The position numbers and the translations under genes are program-made. Below, piece by piece: positions 23,681 to 36,300 of a stretch of 64,000 nucleotides of DNA. The stretch's first letter is position 1, and each line of letters opens with the position of its first letter. This stretch comes from Calliopsis andreniformis (taxonomy: Eukaryota; Arthropoda; Insecta; Hymenoptera; Andrenidae), in the NCBI RefSeq assembly GCF_051401765.1, contig NC_135071.1, positions 15,292,961-15,356,960 on the forward strand, written 5' to 3'. Under the pieces are notes generated by a model. It did not search any database. It was not told the origin of the DNA and saw nothing but the letters and a program-made list of their open reading frames with translations.

Positions 23681-26079
23681 AAGCCACTGAGAGAGCTGGG
23701 CCGACTGTGCCTCGGTACAAGTGAACAGAACAACGTTGTCACGGCGGAAGTCTGCACGGAACCACGGGGTGGACTTCCTCTGCTTCAGGTATGGCCGAGC
23801 GACTCGCCGAGGGGCGAGGCAGACGGCCAGGCACAGGCGTTCGTCTTCCCCGATGTCCAAGAGAATGTCAACGACAGTGGCATCGAGTCCATCCAGGTAC
23901 AATTCACAGGAAACGCTTGGTCACTCTGCAACTTCACAAAAATTATCTTCAACAATAGTTTACTTTAATCAGTATCAACTGATTTCGAAATGAATATCAT
24001 TCCTTCTTTCAAATTCCATCCAAGAGAATTTCCAATAGAAATTTTAGAAATAAGATTCAAAAGTTATTTCAAATATGAGTCTGGTTACAGAAAATAGAAT
24101 ACTGAAGTATAAACATTCTGCAGACAAAATAGTTTGTTAAAGTACCATTTTCCATGGAAGCATCTGTTAATTACTATTCTGTTTGATAAGTCAGACTTCG
24201 AAATACTACTTTCTTTTAGTACATCTATTTAGATGTAAGAGGGCTTGTAAAGCTCTTCAATAAAGTATTATTATTATTATTATTAGAATTAAAATACCAC
24301 AGAATTCTATAAGCCTCTTACCTCAGATATCAAATTTCTGAAAAGCCTGCTTATTTGGACGACTGCAACGTAGGAAACTCAAGTCGTTTATGGAATAATA
24401 ATTCAATGAACACTGTTGCAAAAGGCATCACCATCGCCCTGCGGTGTGGCGAGTACTAGCCCCGCCGTGACGCCACAGCAATCTCGTCGCGCCAGTCTAC
24501 TCCATCCGGACCACGCTCGACTGCAGCTGCATCATTTGCATCACAATCACCACAGTTCCGGGTCTAAGACGCCGCCGACGCCTGATAGAACGTCCATCGA
24601 CGAGGAACCGCCTCCACTTCCGCCTAGTCCCTCGAGTTCGACTACCAGCAGCCTGCGGTCGATGCCAAGCTCTGCAATCGCCTCGATGCACTCTCAGGAC
24701 AGAAGGCGTAGCAGCAGGTAGTGCAAATGAACTATTGGATAATTTGGAAAATCTGTAGCATTTTAGATGGCTGTTCCACTGACATAGCACAGATGATTTT
24801 TAATATTTTGCCTTGCTTTGAAATTAATGAAATATGAATAAAATTGTCCTCTCTTCAGTGTCATTATTAGGATCATAGTTTTTTAAGCTGTGTTTGTTGG
24901 AATAGTTGTCAGAGACGCAGAGGATTTTCCAGAGGCCTCATTATCGGGCACTGGGAAAGTATTATTTTCACTTGTAAGTGAACAGCAGAGCGTGCTGCCC
25001 TAGATGCATCTGCAGATCACCCTGTCAAAGTTTCCTGATATGTTGTTCTCTTTTTATGGCAGTGTATTTCATAGATTAGGTCCACTGACCTCTTTTCATA
25101 GAAACGTTGGTCAAAGCTTCTCGAAATATCCCCATTTTCCAGAGCTATGATACTCTTCCCTGGTAGCGTTCCTTGAAATTCAGATTTGGTCTGTTGTAAG
25201 AGGAATTCCAAATTCTCTTCCGGTATTTAATTTGAACAGTATCAGATGTCGTGACTCCTTCTTCGTTTTACAGAATTAGCTTACAGCGGCAGCAGTGCTA
25301 GAAATAATCCCTCGGGTTGATGTATCCTGACGTTCTTGGCTCGTGCCAAGGCGCGACCCTGGCACCATGCAAATACGACGAACAGATGACTCGAAGCGGG
25401 TGGCGGTACCACTTCCCTTTATTATGCAACCGAGACAATAATCGCGATCGATACTCGACTAATTCTGTCCTTTGATGCACGCGAATCGATGGGATTTGTT
25501 TTCATTTAGCCGCACCCTTTCGCTACCTGAACTCTCAAGGGTAAACCTTCACCGAGACATTGAATCGATCCGAGCAAGGAGCTGTTTTCTTTCCACTTCT
25601 GTAACTAGATGAACGAAGTTTTTGAGGAAACTTTGGCTAAAGAACAGATAAAGCATGCCTTTGCTGTACAGTTACAACTCAGGAACGACGAGTTTCTATT
25701 AAAATCCCTCTGACACTGAAAGTATTAATCAACTTCCATCGCATCTAGACACTGCACCTCATCGAAGCGATTTAAAATCAACAGGTACAGCATGTTCGAC
25801 GCCCTGGACCTGGAGTACGCCCTCCTCAGGGCAGCAGCTCGAGGATCTGTAGGCCCCTACTCCCTTTCGGAGTCCTTGCACAAGCTGACCTTCACGCAGA
25901 GCCTCGCGTTCCCTGCGTTGGCTCGAGGGCTGGCCTCGAAGCAGAGCGTTCCCACCAGGAGACCTCAACAGCACACGGAAAGCGGGCTGAACGCGTTCGC
26001 GAAAGTGGTGACTGCGCTGGTGCTGGTTCTGGTCAGTGTGCTCGTCTTCGGGGTCGTGTACAAGTTCGTGAGGACGTGA
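23681..26079 (+). CDS. Uncharacterised protein with C-terminal membrane anchor (5' end unresolved)
   Basis: I do not recognise the family. Three exons join in frame: 23681-23896 (phase 0 out), 24425-24717 (phase 2 out) and 25785-26079 with TGA stop. Donors are GTACAA and GTAGTG; acceptors are AATAG, AAAAG and AACAG. They give about 267 residues plus an unknown N-terminus. The middle exon is rich in Ser, Pro, His and Arg, with a His-rich run and PPPLPPSPSSS. The last exon has a charged/hydrophobic segment (DALDLEYALLRAAARG) and a single hydrophobic helix (VVTALVLVLVSVLVFGVVY) followed by KFVRT. That layout suggests a tail-anchored membrane protein with a disordered cytosolic part. Exon composition is GC-rich against AT-rich introns, which supports coding. 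An alternative donor CAG|GTATGG lies inside exon 1 near 23788. The start codon may be in the 15694-15719 exon. Confidence 0.7.
24266..24290. repeat. ATT microsatellite
   Basis: Uninterrupted TATTATTATT run in the intron between the first two exons of the uncharacterised gene. Confidence 0.8.
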
Positions 26080-26754
26080 GGGTGGCTGCTGGTGCCCGAT
26101 CGACAGCCTGCCACCTCGCAGGAGTTCGATCTATCGGGTGCCAGCGACTCTTTCGACGAATAACTCGATGGTCGATCGATGGCAATCGTTTTACTACTGT
26201 GGAATGGGAGTTTCAGGGAGTTTCATGGGGTTTGACGTAGTGTGATACAGTCAGTCTGGTTTTATTTGAGAATGATCAGTGAAGTGAAGTGAAGTGATGG
26301 TTGGGCTTAAGTTTCTGGATGTTTGAGGGTGTTTCACTTGGGGCTTCGATCTTGAGAATTTGTCTGAATAGTTGCTTCTCTTTTTGAGTGGGTTTTCGTG
26401 TCGTCTGAAGTGTATTTAAAATTACAGTAATTGGTTTAAGTTTGAGAACACCATGTAAGGATATCAGATCGTACAAGGTACAATAATGAACTGAATAATT
26501 TCACAGTGATATATGTTAACAATTATTGCTATATTCAACAATTTTCGTTGCTTCCAAGCAAATAGATCATTCAGACAGATCTAAATAACAGGCTAAATAT
26601 TCTCAGAACATGTGAGGAACTACGAGCCTGGTTCAAAGGCGAATTTCTATGGCGAGGAAGCTACTCTAAAAACAGAAACGCGTATGCAAGGGACTCAGGA
26701 ACACGAAAGTAGCAAGCAGTCCAAAATGTGTAACGAACGAGCTTGGCGGATCGC

Positions 26755-26760
26755 AATAAA
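26755..26760 (+). terminator. Candidate polyadenylation signal AATAAA
   Basis: First canonical AATAAA I noticed downstream of the stop at 26079, about 675 nt away. Distance allows an ordinary 3' UTR, but no transcript evidence is available. Confidence 0.3.
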
Positions 26761-29700
26761 GCCGAGCGCACATCGTGTAGCTCATGGAGCGTGTAAGAAC
26801 CGACCTGCTTCCAAAACGTGAAATTTTGATACGGTGCTGCGAAGTTCCCAGTAGCGTCAAGTATTTTTACCGAATAGCACTGAGCAACGTTTCCACGCGG
26901 ACTGGGTACCGAGAGACAAAGGAACACAATTGCAAATGAAGAATTTAAGATATGGAATTCTCGCCTGGGCTACGAAAATTCTCTTTCGACTTGAATACCT
27001 GACCCAGATGCAACTCGAAGCATATCCAGTCCACACAGAGCAGCATTTCGAGCGATGAAAGGACTCTTGGAACCTCGTCCGCGTCAGAAAGAGGATCATA
27101 CTCACCAGAGCGTGCACAGGCGCGTGTAATTGGGTGGAAATCCGTGACTATTCAAGTGCTTTACACGATCCTCTCCTGATGACAATCGCTCCGACATTTA
27201 GGCCGTAATTTTAAGCGAAACACGAGCGGAACCCTAGTCGTGAATTAAAGCTGACGACGGAGGACGCTCGATAATTGAGAAAGCGTCGCAACTGCGACCA
27301 GGAGAAGAACTCCCATCTCACGACGAATGTAACATTTAAGGCAGCCTGTTCGAGCGTTCTCTGACGTTAATGGGACTCGAAGTGAAATTAGAAGTCGCGA
27401 AATAATTTCGTTTAAGTGCTCCTTCGACTTTACTCTTAAAAGGAGAGCCTCCAGAGCCTCCAGATCGTTTTGAGAATAAGACTGGATATAATTTGCAATA
27501 TGGACGTAGTGTAATAAAATCCTCATACTGTTCGTCAAAATGTTCGTCACTTTAACCATCTCTATAGTTGTATGGAATTCTCCAAGTAGTTTTTCTTCAA
27601 AAAATATATACGTAATGATATAACCAAAGTGTTTATGCACAACATTGCCCATATTTATAATAAAACTTTAAAGTGAAATTTCTCAAGAACAAAAGCTTAT
27701 TTTGACAAAGGATGTGAGACTCTTAATATATTTTGTCTGTACAAAATTATATTCAGTCTTACCTTAAAAGCGATTTTCATGTCTGTGGGATCTCCTTTGT
27801 TAATCAAGATCTCGCTGTATCTTTCTTTCTCCCTTGTCCACAGTTTTTTGTGTTTTTTCTATATCGGACGTAATATTTTTAATCGTTCGGTTATCGGTTT
27901 ATCGATCGAAGCAGTTTCTCCGCCTTTTAATCGCCTTTCGAGTTCTGATCTTCGCGATGAGAGGAAATTGTTGATGAGTTTTCTTAGGCTTACGTAACGC
28001 CGCTGTTTTTATCGAGCACGATTAATCGTGGATGATACATGTACGCATATATATTATACACGTATTGTAAATAAATATATACATGTGCGAGTACTATACA
28101 AGAGGCGCGACTTCGTTTCTTTGGCTATGTATTGTTAAGCAACGAAATTTCTGAGGCAACATCTGAAGGATTTCTGACGCTGAATGAAAAACGTCGCACA
28201 TCAATGTTTTTTTAACGTGAATAAGGAAAATGTGTGCCACGTGCATACATATATATCGTGGCAAGTAGAAGGGAGGATTTTTTTTACTTCGACAAATCAG
28301 GCCAAGGACTCAGTGAATTATAAAAACGGGAGTTTTATGCAGAGTAGACATATTTTTTCAAGAAACGGCTCAAAATTTTCCATACGAAGAGAATCACTGA
28401 AGTGGATTTCAAATTTTTTAAATTACGATTAATGCTGTCGCATGGGGATAGATTTATAGACAATGTGGACACTGTGGGTAATTCTGTTCAGTACTGCGTT
28501 TCTTCGGACAACTGATTTCGTTCTCGAAAAGTCAAGGAAAAGAGTACTTGAATTATTTAAAATCTCCTTTTCTTTCGTCAGTCGCTTCGTACTGTAATTA
28601 CCTTTCGAATATGTTCGAAATAAATTTCAGAATAAAGTTCTTTCTATGACACCGCATTATTTTCAACCCTCAGTCTGCGAGTTAAGTCTAATTATAAGTT
28701 AGACATGAAACGACCAACTTCAGACCTCACTAGCTCTAGAGTACTTTAATAACGAGAACTTCGATTTCGTTTACTTAGATATTCCATATAGAATCGAAGT
28801 TCTGAAGTCGACGTCAGCATATGTGATTATGAACGTCTGGCGTCTACATTCTACTGATGAGTTTGTCAGATAGCCAACGTTAAGTAACTGATTGAAGTTT
28901 GGAGACTTCCCAAACTTTGTGCTTCCTCTGCTCTTTCACATCCCAACGGAATAATTTATGAAGGTATTTAGTATACATAAGCCCCATGGTTACGTTTTTT
29001 GAATTATATGATTCTCTTTGAAAAAGTGGGAACTAGAACGTGGAAGAAATAAAAAGCCATTGAAAATGAGCACACTTTGAATATATATGAATATTCGATA
29101 ATCTGGAATTAGAAATATTTGAATATTTGCAAATTTGAATGTTTGAAAATTTAATGATTTGTGTTTAAAGATTTGAAAATTCAAGAATTTGAAAGTTTGA
29201 AAATTTGAAGATTTGAAGATTTGAAGATTTGAAAATTTGAAAGTTCGAAAGTTTGAAAATTAAAAATTTTAAATATTTAAAAGTTGCAAACTTAAATATT
29301 TGAAAATTTGAGAATTAAAATATGCTTCTTAGCATTACTTGAATGTTTGTATATTTCGAGGTAAAAATTTTAAGTATTACTGGATGTTTCTTCACATCGA
29401 GTTTAAAATATAAAAGTGAGAGGGATAAAAAGAAAGTCAGTCCACTTGCATCGGCAAAGTAGCCGTTTATTTTATAGTCGCGTGATTCCACTCGATTCCC
29501 ACGAGTTCCCAGCGTGTCCCCCCTCTCCCTGAAGAAGTATACTTTGAAAGTTTTACAAGTGTTCCCTCTTCATAGACTCACATCTAAGGTACTAGGATAT
29601 ATCTACAATGATATAATTCTCCTTACACGTCTATACACACACGAACACATATACACTAGGGTGGAACGAAAAAACTGAAACTTTCAACTCTCCCTTGTCC

Positions 29701-32700
29701 CCTAAACTGTATCTACAAATGCAGTATCTTTTTATATTTCCTTCACTTTTCCTTTAAAAATGAAATGTATCTATGGTAAGAGGATAAAATCTATTTTATT
29801 TTTCGAGTGCCTACATTTTTAAATATTTTTCGCCTCTTTTATACCGTATAAAAAGATTGTATCATATATTAAAGTGTCAACGCAGTTTAGAGTAATCTGG
29901 TAAGAGTGATTCATGAAGTTTCATCAAAATAAAAAAGTGGGCATAAAAATAGTTCACAAAATCAACAAGAAATAATTTCTGAGTGGCTTGCAGTGCTCCA
30001 AAATGTTTGTTGATCATCTTCAAACTTCGTCTGCCTCAATATCATTATAAAAGACAGCTTTCGTCGTCCATTGTTCGAAATTCTATGGAAAGAAAAGTCT
30101 ACTTTTGTGTATTTCGATCCACCCTAACATACATACGCGCGCTGTCGGCAGGGTCGTTGCTTTCCCTCGTCGAGAGACACTCGACTTCCGCCCCTCGACC
30201 CGCCCTCTTCGTCCATATGCAATGTATGTACATGAAATTCCTTTTATTGCTACTTTACAAGATCTCCGGCTGCTCTGACGCGAACGTTTGCTCCTTCCTC
30301 ACGTTTCCCTTCCGCGGAGGTGCGTGGATCGCGTGTAGCGCCGTGTATCGACCGGAAGTACGCGGTCGATGGAAAAGGTTCGAGGTTATCATCGCGTGCT
30401 GAGCTCTCTTCTCTCTCGGCTTTTGTGCGATTCTGAAACTCTGGCGAAGGAAAGGTCCTTTCATCGAAGATACAATAATTAACAGGTAATTACCACTAAA
30501 TGGTTCGATTTTACTGGAACGCCTTTTAATGTCTTTATCAGTTACATACAGGTGTGTTGTTCCGAAGAAAATGATGGAATTATGTGACACTGTCTTCGAG
30601 AGTGTTAGATCTATTTAGAAGCTAGATTGATAAATTTTAAGTCGGCTTTCCTTCGATAGAGTCCACTTCGATCCTCCATGCTCTCTTATCATTACGTTTA
30701 TCTGGATTATTCACACTCAGTCGCGCTTAGGCCGTGCTTCCTCGTTTTTTAATCACACTCTCCTGCGTCCAGTCTTTGTCTGCATCGTCTCGTCCTTTTA
30801 ATCCTTTCGCCCTGCACGTGAATCATGGTAATATGAATACTGGTTGGTTAGGAAAAAATTTACTAATTTCTGTTTAATGTATCCTTGACTTTGTACTTAA
30901 ACGCGAGCTTTCTAGAGAAGTTTCACTAGGTACAGTGTCTGCGGCGAAAGGATTAAAGTCCCTGTCCTCTTCGATCATAATCGTGTGCGTTTTGTATACT
31001 CGAGTCATCTTGGTCTGCGATCGATTGTAGAAAAATAAATGATTGTATCGGTGATCGTGCTCGAGATTTCATAGTCTTTCGTTAAGTCAAATGCATTAGT
31101 GAACGTTCTACTTGTGTGGTACGTAAAAACGAATCTCGACTATGTTCGCAGAAAAATATAGTTAAATTAAAACTACAGAGGCTCCTCTACGAGGCCTCGC
31201 TTGAGTTGCTGCCAAGTATGCAAGCACCTTTTCCATTAAATATACATACCTTTAAAATACTAATAGAGTTCTAATCAGGGAAATTGTATTATAAAAATTC
31301 TTAATGCTCCTTTGCTCAAAGGAAAAGATTCGATTCAAAAACCAGGGTTGAAAAGGCGCTTGAACTTCTGCCAGCATTTTCTAGACACGCACCCAGATCA
31401 TGATGCATTATTCAACTGCTTCATTTTTGCCACCCCTTCGAACTTACTTACGCTTCACTCTCTCAATTTTCCAACAAGCATACATTAATAAAAAAAAGAA
31501 AAAAAAAATGAAAATACACACATGGAACCCTCTGCCATGTCGCGATTTCGATGTCTTCCCACATTGTCGTTTCGTGTTCATTAAAAGTGCTCTCACCTGC
31601 AGATTTCTAAGCAACGAAGTTGCACAGTGACTAGATTCACCGAGTTTCTACAAGATTCATGACAATTCCATACTTTCATATGTTCGATAATTTGGAGAGT
31701 ACTCGATAAGTACCTATACACACTGAGTCGTAATTTACAAGGTAATTAATCCGCCCCTCTCGATTGTTACAATAATTACACACTCGTGATCCAACTATTA
31801 CAACAAATTCGTCTAATAATTCGATTACAGTAATGGCTGAATCGTGAAACTCTGTCATTGCCAGAATTTTTTTCTTGGTTCAGCCATTGCAGATAGTTGA
31901 ATCATGAAAAGTCTCGGGGAAAGAGAATTATAGTGATTTTCCAGTCCGCACACTCGCCGATTTATTGAAGATTCCTCGACGCCGTGTTGCGGGAGTTCGA
32001 TCGAGATCGTAGGAAAGCACACAGTCGACGATTCGAATGATCGAGGAAAGATTAAAAGTCTCCGCGAGCCACAGAGAAAAAGATCCTACCACTAATCGAC
32101 CGCCAACGCCTTCTGTTGATTAATATTGGACGTCTGCTCGTCGCAGGATCTAGAAAAATAGAGTCAAGATCGGCGATCTACCACAACGATTACGACCTAG
32201 ACACTTTCTTAAGTTACGTATCGACTCTACGGTAACGAGAATGACCGATTGCGCTGTTGAAATCAATTGGCCACCTGAGAAATCCTCTATTCAGTAAACT
32301 GAAGATTATAAGGGTAGTCCTCAAAGATCTTAGGCAGCCAATTGACTATATCTTGACTAAAAACGTGCCCCCTCCCTAGGCAATGTCAGCCGTCTCTTCT
32401 GGTCCTTCGACCACACTCGACGATTCAACTGGATACTTAGAATAAAATTTAGAATATGCATTACAATTGTTTTAATCCTCCTCGTCGTCAATGAAAGTTA
32501 TGATTCAATAGAAAATTCTCACAGCGATGGATTCATCGACATCGATTGCATTCAATTTTGTGTTTCAGTTGAATCGATTCCTCGAAGTCTACTGCCAACG
32601 CCTTCCCTCTATCGTAGACTCACGATTCTACGTAAAATAGGATTCTTTTAAAGGCCTAATTCTAGATAAGAAAATTCACAATGCTCATGGACCAAGTCTG

Positions 32701-33191
32701 GTCAAACATCGTTTCCCCGAGGATCAATTCCCTTTCGAGAACGAAGTCTTGCCGCGCAAGCTCCCTAAACCTACTTATTCTTCAATTTGTACCCTGTTCT
32801 TCATCTTCGACGAACATCCCTCACGTTCACTGTGTCAGCAGTAGACTGCGGCGCGAGCAGCGGTAAGAGCTTGTCCGCTGTTCAGCCAGAGCTGGGCACT
32901 GCAAACGACTCTTTGAACACAGTTTTAATAGTTTCCAGGTTAGTCTCCCTCGGCTTGCTGATAAAAAGTCTATAAAAAATGAGAGTGTCTGCCTTCAGAA
33001 AAAAAACAGCCTCGCGATAAAATGGGTCAAGACTGCCCAGCTGTGTTCTCGACCGTGTGACTTTAAATCTTCGATCCTTTTCTCCTCGAAGAGCGTTCGT
33101 TCGATCTTTCTCTTCTTTAGCGTGTTTCCATTCGCCGCAGATCCTCCATTCCCTGTACCAGGTGCAAGGATCGCATCTCAAATTGCGTATA
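26761..33191. other. Long intergenic stretch between convergent genes
   Basis: Lies between the plus-strand gene ending at 26079 and the minus-strand adenylyl cyclase ending at 33363. It holds an octamer array at 29095-29315 and AT-rich sequence with some CpG-richer parts (30300-30400, 31980-32160). An open frame of 135 codons at 27245-27652 (minus) has no recognisable domain. Parts may be long 3' UTRs of either gene. No exon supported. Confidence 0.45.
29095..29315. repeat. Octanucleotide array (AGATTTGA/AAATTTGA)n
   Basis: Tandem 8-bp units of the type AGATTTGA, AAATTTGA, AAGTTTGA over roughly 200 bp. It is the same sequence family as the array at 39385-39720 and the reverse-strand form of the one at 11405-11605. 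Confidence 0.85.
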
Positions 33192-33197
33192 TTTATT
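33192..33197 (-). terminator. Candidate polyadenylation signal for the adenylyl cyclase gene
   Basis: AATAAA on the minus strand about 165 nt after the stop codon at 33363, giving a short plausible 3' UTR. Other signals farther away are possible. Confidence 0.35.
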
Positions 33198-33362
33198 TCC
33201 TCCCCTGTCTCTCGAATTCCTCCCATGACTGACGTCGATTTGAGCCTCGGGACCTAGTTCCTCGTACCTCGTTCGCGATTTCCTCGGCTGTTCGTCGAGG
33301 AAACTTCTCTTCGCGAACGAGCAAGGGTTTGCGTTGAAGTTTTAGAGCCTTCGAGTAGTAGT

Positions 33363-36300
33363 TTACTGGTAGATGATCGGGTGGGTAGGTTCCACGGGCA
33401 GGTCGCTGTCCAGGTTCAAGGACACGCCATCTTTGGACACTAGATAGTGGGTGAGTAGCTGACCTTTGCCCTTGACGAATACCAGCCCGCGCTGCTCGAA
33501 ACCGAAGCCGAAGGGCTCCAGGATTTTCCTTGTCTCGTCTGTCACCTACGATCGCAAAGTTCAATTAATATATGTTGTATTAGTTGCTTAGGATCTTAAA
33601 AAAGTAAATTATAAAATAATAGATAAAAGCTTAAAATAATGTTTAGCTTTTATGTAGTGTGGTGTCTGTATTGGGATGTACAATAATATGGTGGATTATT
33701 GCTTATTTGTTGAAGAGAATTATTTGGTATAAAAGGGTGTTCGTATAAGTGCTGTGACTTCACTTTATCAGTTAAAGATTAAAGAATTCACAGCAAGATT
33801 TGGCTTAAATTCAACCTCTACCTGAATGCAGCCAACTTTCCCAGTGCTCTCCATTCTAGACGCCACGTTGACAGTATTGCCCCAAATGTCATAGTGGGGC
33901 TTCCTGGCCCCTATGACCCCAGCAATCACTGGCCCATGGTTAATGCCCATTTTCAAGACAAAGTGATTGAAACTCTGCTCGTTGATGCTCGACAGGGCTT
34001 TCTTCAGCTCCAACGCGAACTCGACCAGGGTGCAAAGGTGACCCCACCGTGGAGCATCTTCAGACTCCTCTGATTCTGTTATTCCAGATGCGGCCATGTA
34101 CGTAGAGCCTATCGTCTTAATCTTAATTATGTCCTTGAACTTATGCTGATCCAGGATCTGTTAAAAAGAACACGAATTTTTCAAATTTTCTTCTTCCTTC
34201 ATATAACACCTTTCTTCTTCATATAATATCTTTCTTTATAAACAAGTAAATAAACACATCGACAATGATTCTCACCGCGTCGAAATCAGATATGACTTCG
34301 TTCAGAAACCTAAGACACTCTAGCCCCTGATTATTAATGCTCTCTTCGCTGTAGAAGTCCGCGAAGTTGGGCATGCTAGCGAACAGCACGCCCACTTCAG
34401 CGTAGCTTTGGCTGTACAGGTCATCGTGGTGCCTCGCCCTGGACAGGAAATAAGCAGCCACGTGTGGTGGTAGGATATTGTATATCAGGGCGCCATTCCT
34501 TCGCTTCATATCAGCCGCCCTTTCCCTTTGAGCCACCACCTCGCGACCTCGAAGGTAGAGCATCCTCCTCGACTTCTCTGCCTGCAAGTAGTTCAAGTCA
34601 CAAATAGCTGAACCTTCTTCGACCCTATCCAATTACTCACATATCGAGCCACGATGACCAGGGATGTGGACACATAGAGCAACGTGGCTGACAGACAGTA
34701 TTTCGAGGGGAAGGGAGTCGGTTCTGTGGATGATGAAGCGCGATCCTCCCAGTCCAATCTTGCACCGAGCAGCCAGATGTTGATGAAGCAATTGGCACCA
34801 GCGAGCGCGTACATCAGGAAGGCTTTGCCCAAGTAGCATATGTACGTTGACATCGAGATGGCAACCAGGGCGAGGACTCCGATGTAGGAATAGTAAGAGG
34901 GGTATGGACACTTTGGTGACAGGCTCACGCTGGCGTTTAGGGGTGGGATTGGTTCCTCGAGGACGACGCAATTACTCTGTAAAGGGTCAGCATTTTGAAT
35001 CTCAAGTCTTTAATATATGGACCTAGATATGTCTTCTCATATAGGGTAATCCACTTCAGTAAATCCACCTGAATATCAAAGTCTCAAATAAAGTATTTTT
35101 TATGTCATCACAATTGGAATGAATATGTAGTTGGCTTTATTCAAGTGGATCACCCTGTATTTTAGGATGCTGAAGGATATGTTCCTTCAATCTAGTCTTC
35201 TACTAAATGTGTGCCATTTTTACTGAAATACTAAAATTATAAACGTTTAAAGAAGTACAAGCTTCACAGAAACATATATTAATACATTTTTTGAATTCTA
35301 TATCCATTTTGGTTTTAGACCCATTCAGGAATATTAAAATATGAACTTAAACTTTTTAAAAATGTGACATATCATTTTCTTACGTAGCCGCACATTTTTC
35401 GTACCAAATATTAATTTTTAGGGTAGCATTTTTGTGACCTAAAGTGTAGGTACTGCTTCAGTGTTAATATTCGTAAATATACAACATACCATATCGAGAA
35501 GCAAGTAATCACCCAGAGAGAGTGTCATCAGCAGAGCCAGAGTCCTCCTCAGCCACATGGCCTTGACAGCGCTGCCCAAACAAGTGGCGCCTGCCAGAAC
35601 GACACCGAATAGAAGAACCACCCCGAGACCACCCCATGTGAAGGGTCCCCAGGGTTGAAACCTCCAAAGTGGTGAGGCACAGACCACCACGAGTGGTCCG
35701 CCGATGAGGGACAGGGGTGAAAAGGCTTCCTCAGCATTATGAAACGCGGTCTCCACCTTACCATCTTTGAACCTCAGTGTCAGCCAGTGGGCGTGACCTT
35801 TTAAATCCGCTCCACCACCTGTCCATGTAATTTTTCAGTAAATTACTTATTAAATGATCGACAAATTTATCGGTTTAACTATTAGCCGATTATAGACTGA
35901 ACAATCCTTCTTTCTCTGTCTAATGGACAAGAAGACAATTGATATATATACACAATTCTGTTCAGACTGTAATCGATCTTTATTGTTGGTCATGTGCGTC
36001 TAGATTCAAAAGAGAAAATAATTTTTCTATTTCTAAATAGTTGACTGTATGAATAATAATAGTTGAATATTTTCTAAAATGAAGAATTTTAAACCCTTAT
36101 TCTAAGAAATCTTCCTTTTAATTGGGTCACTCTTCCAGCGACCCAAGAAAGTAATTTTGTCTTAGAGTAGCTGGTGTAGGAAATAGCCTTATATTTCAAG
36201 GACCAAAGGAAGCATTACCTTTGCTATCGAGCTCCTTCCTGAGCCTCTGCCTGAACTCTTCCGAGTCCTCTTTGTTTTTTCCGTTTCCAGCGTTCTCCAT

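Noticed and set aside
27245..27652. 135-codon open frame on the minus strand
   Set aside because: Weakly receptor-like hydrophobic mix at first sight, but no recognisable motif, no splice partners, and codon use like the surrounding non-coding DNA.
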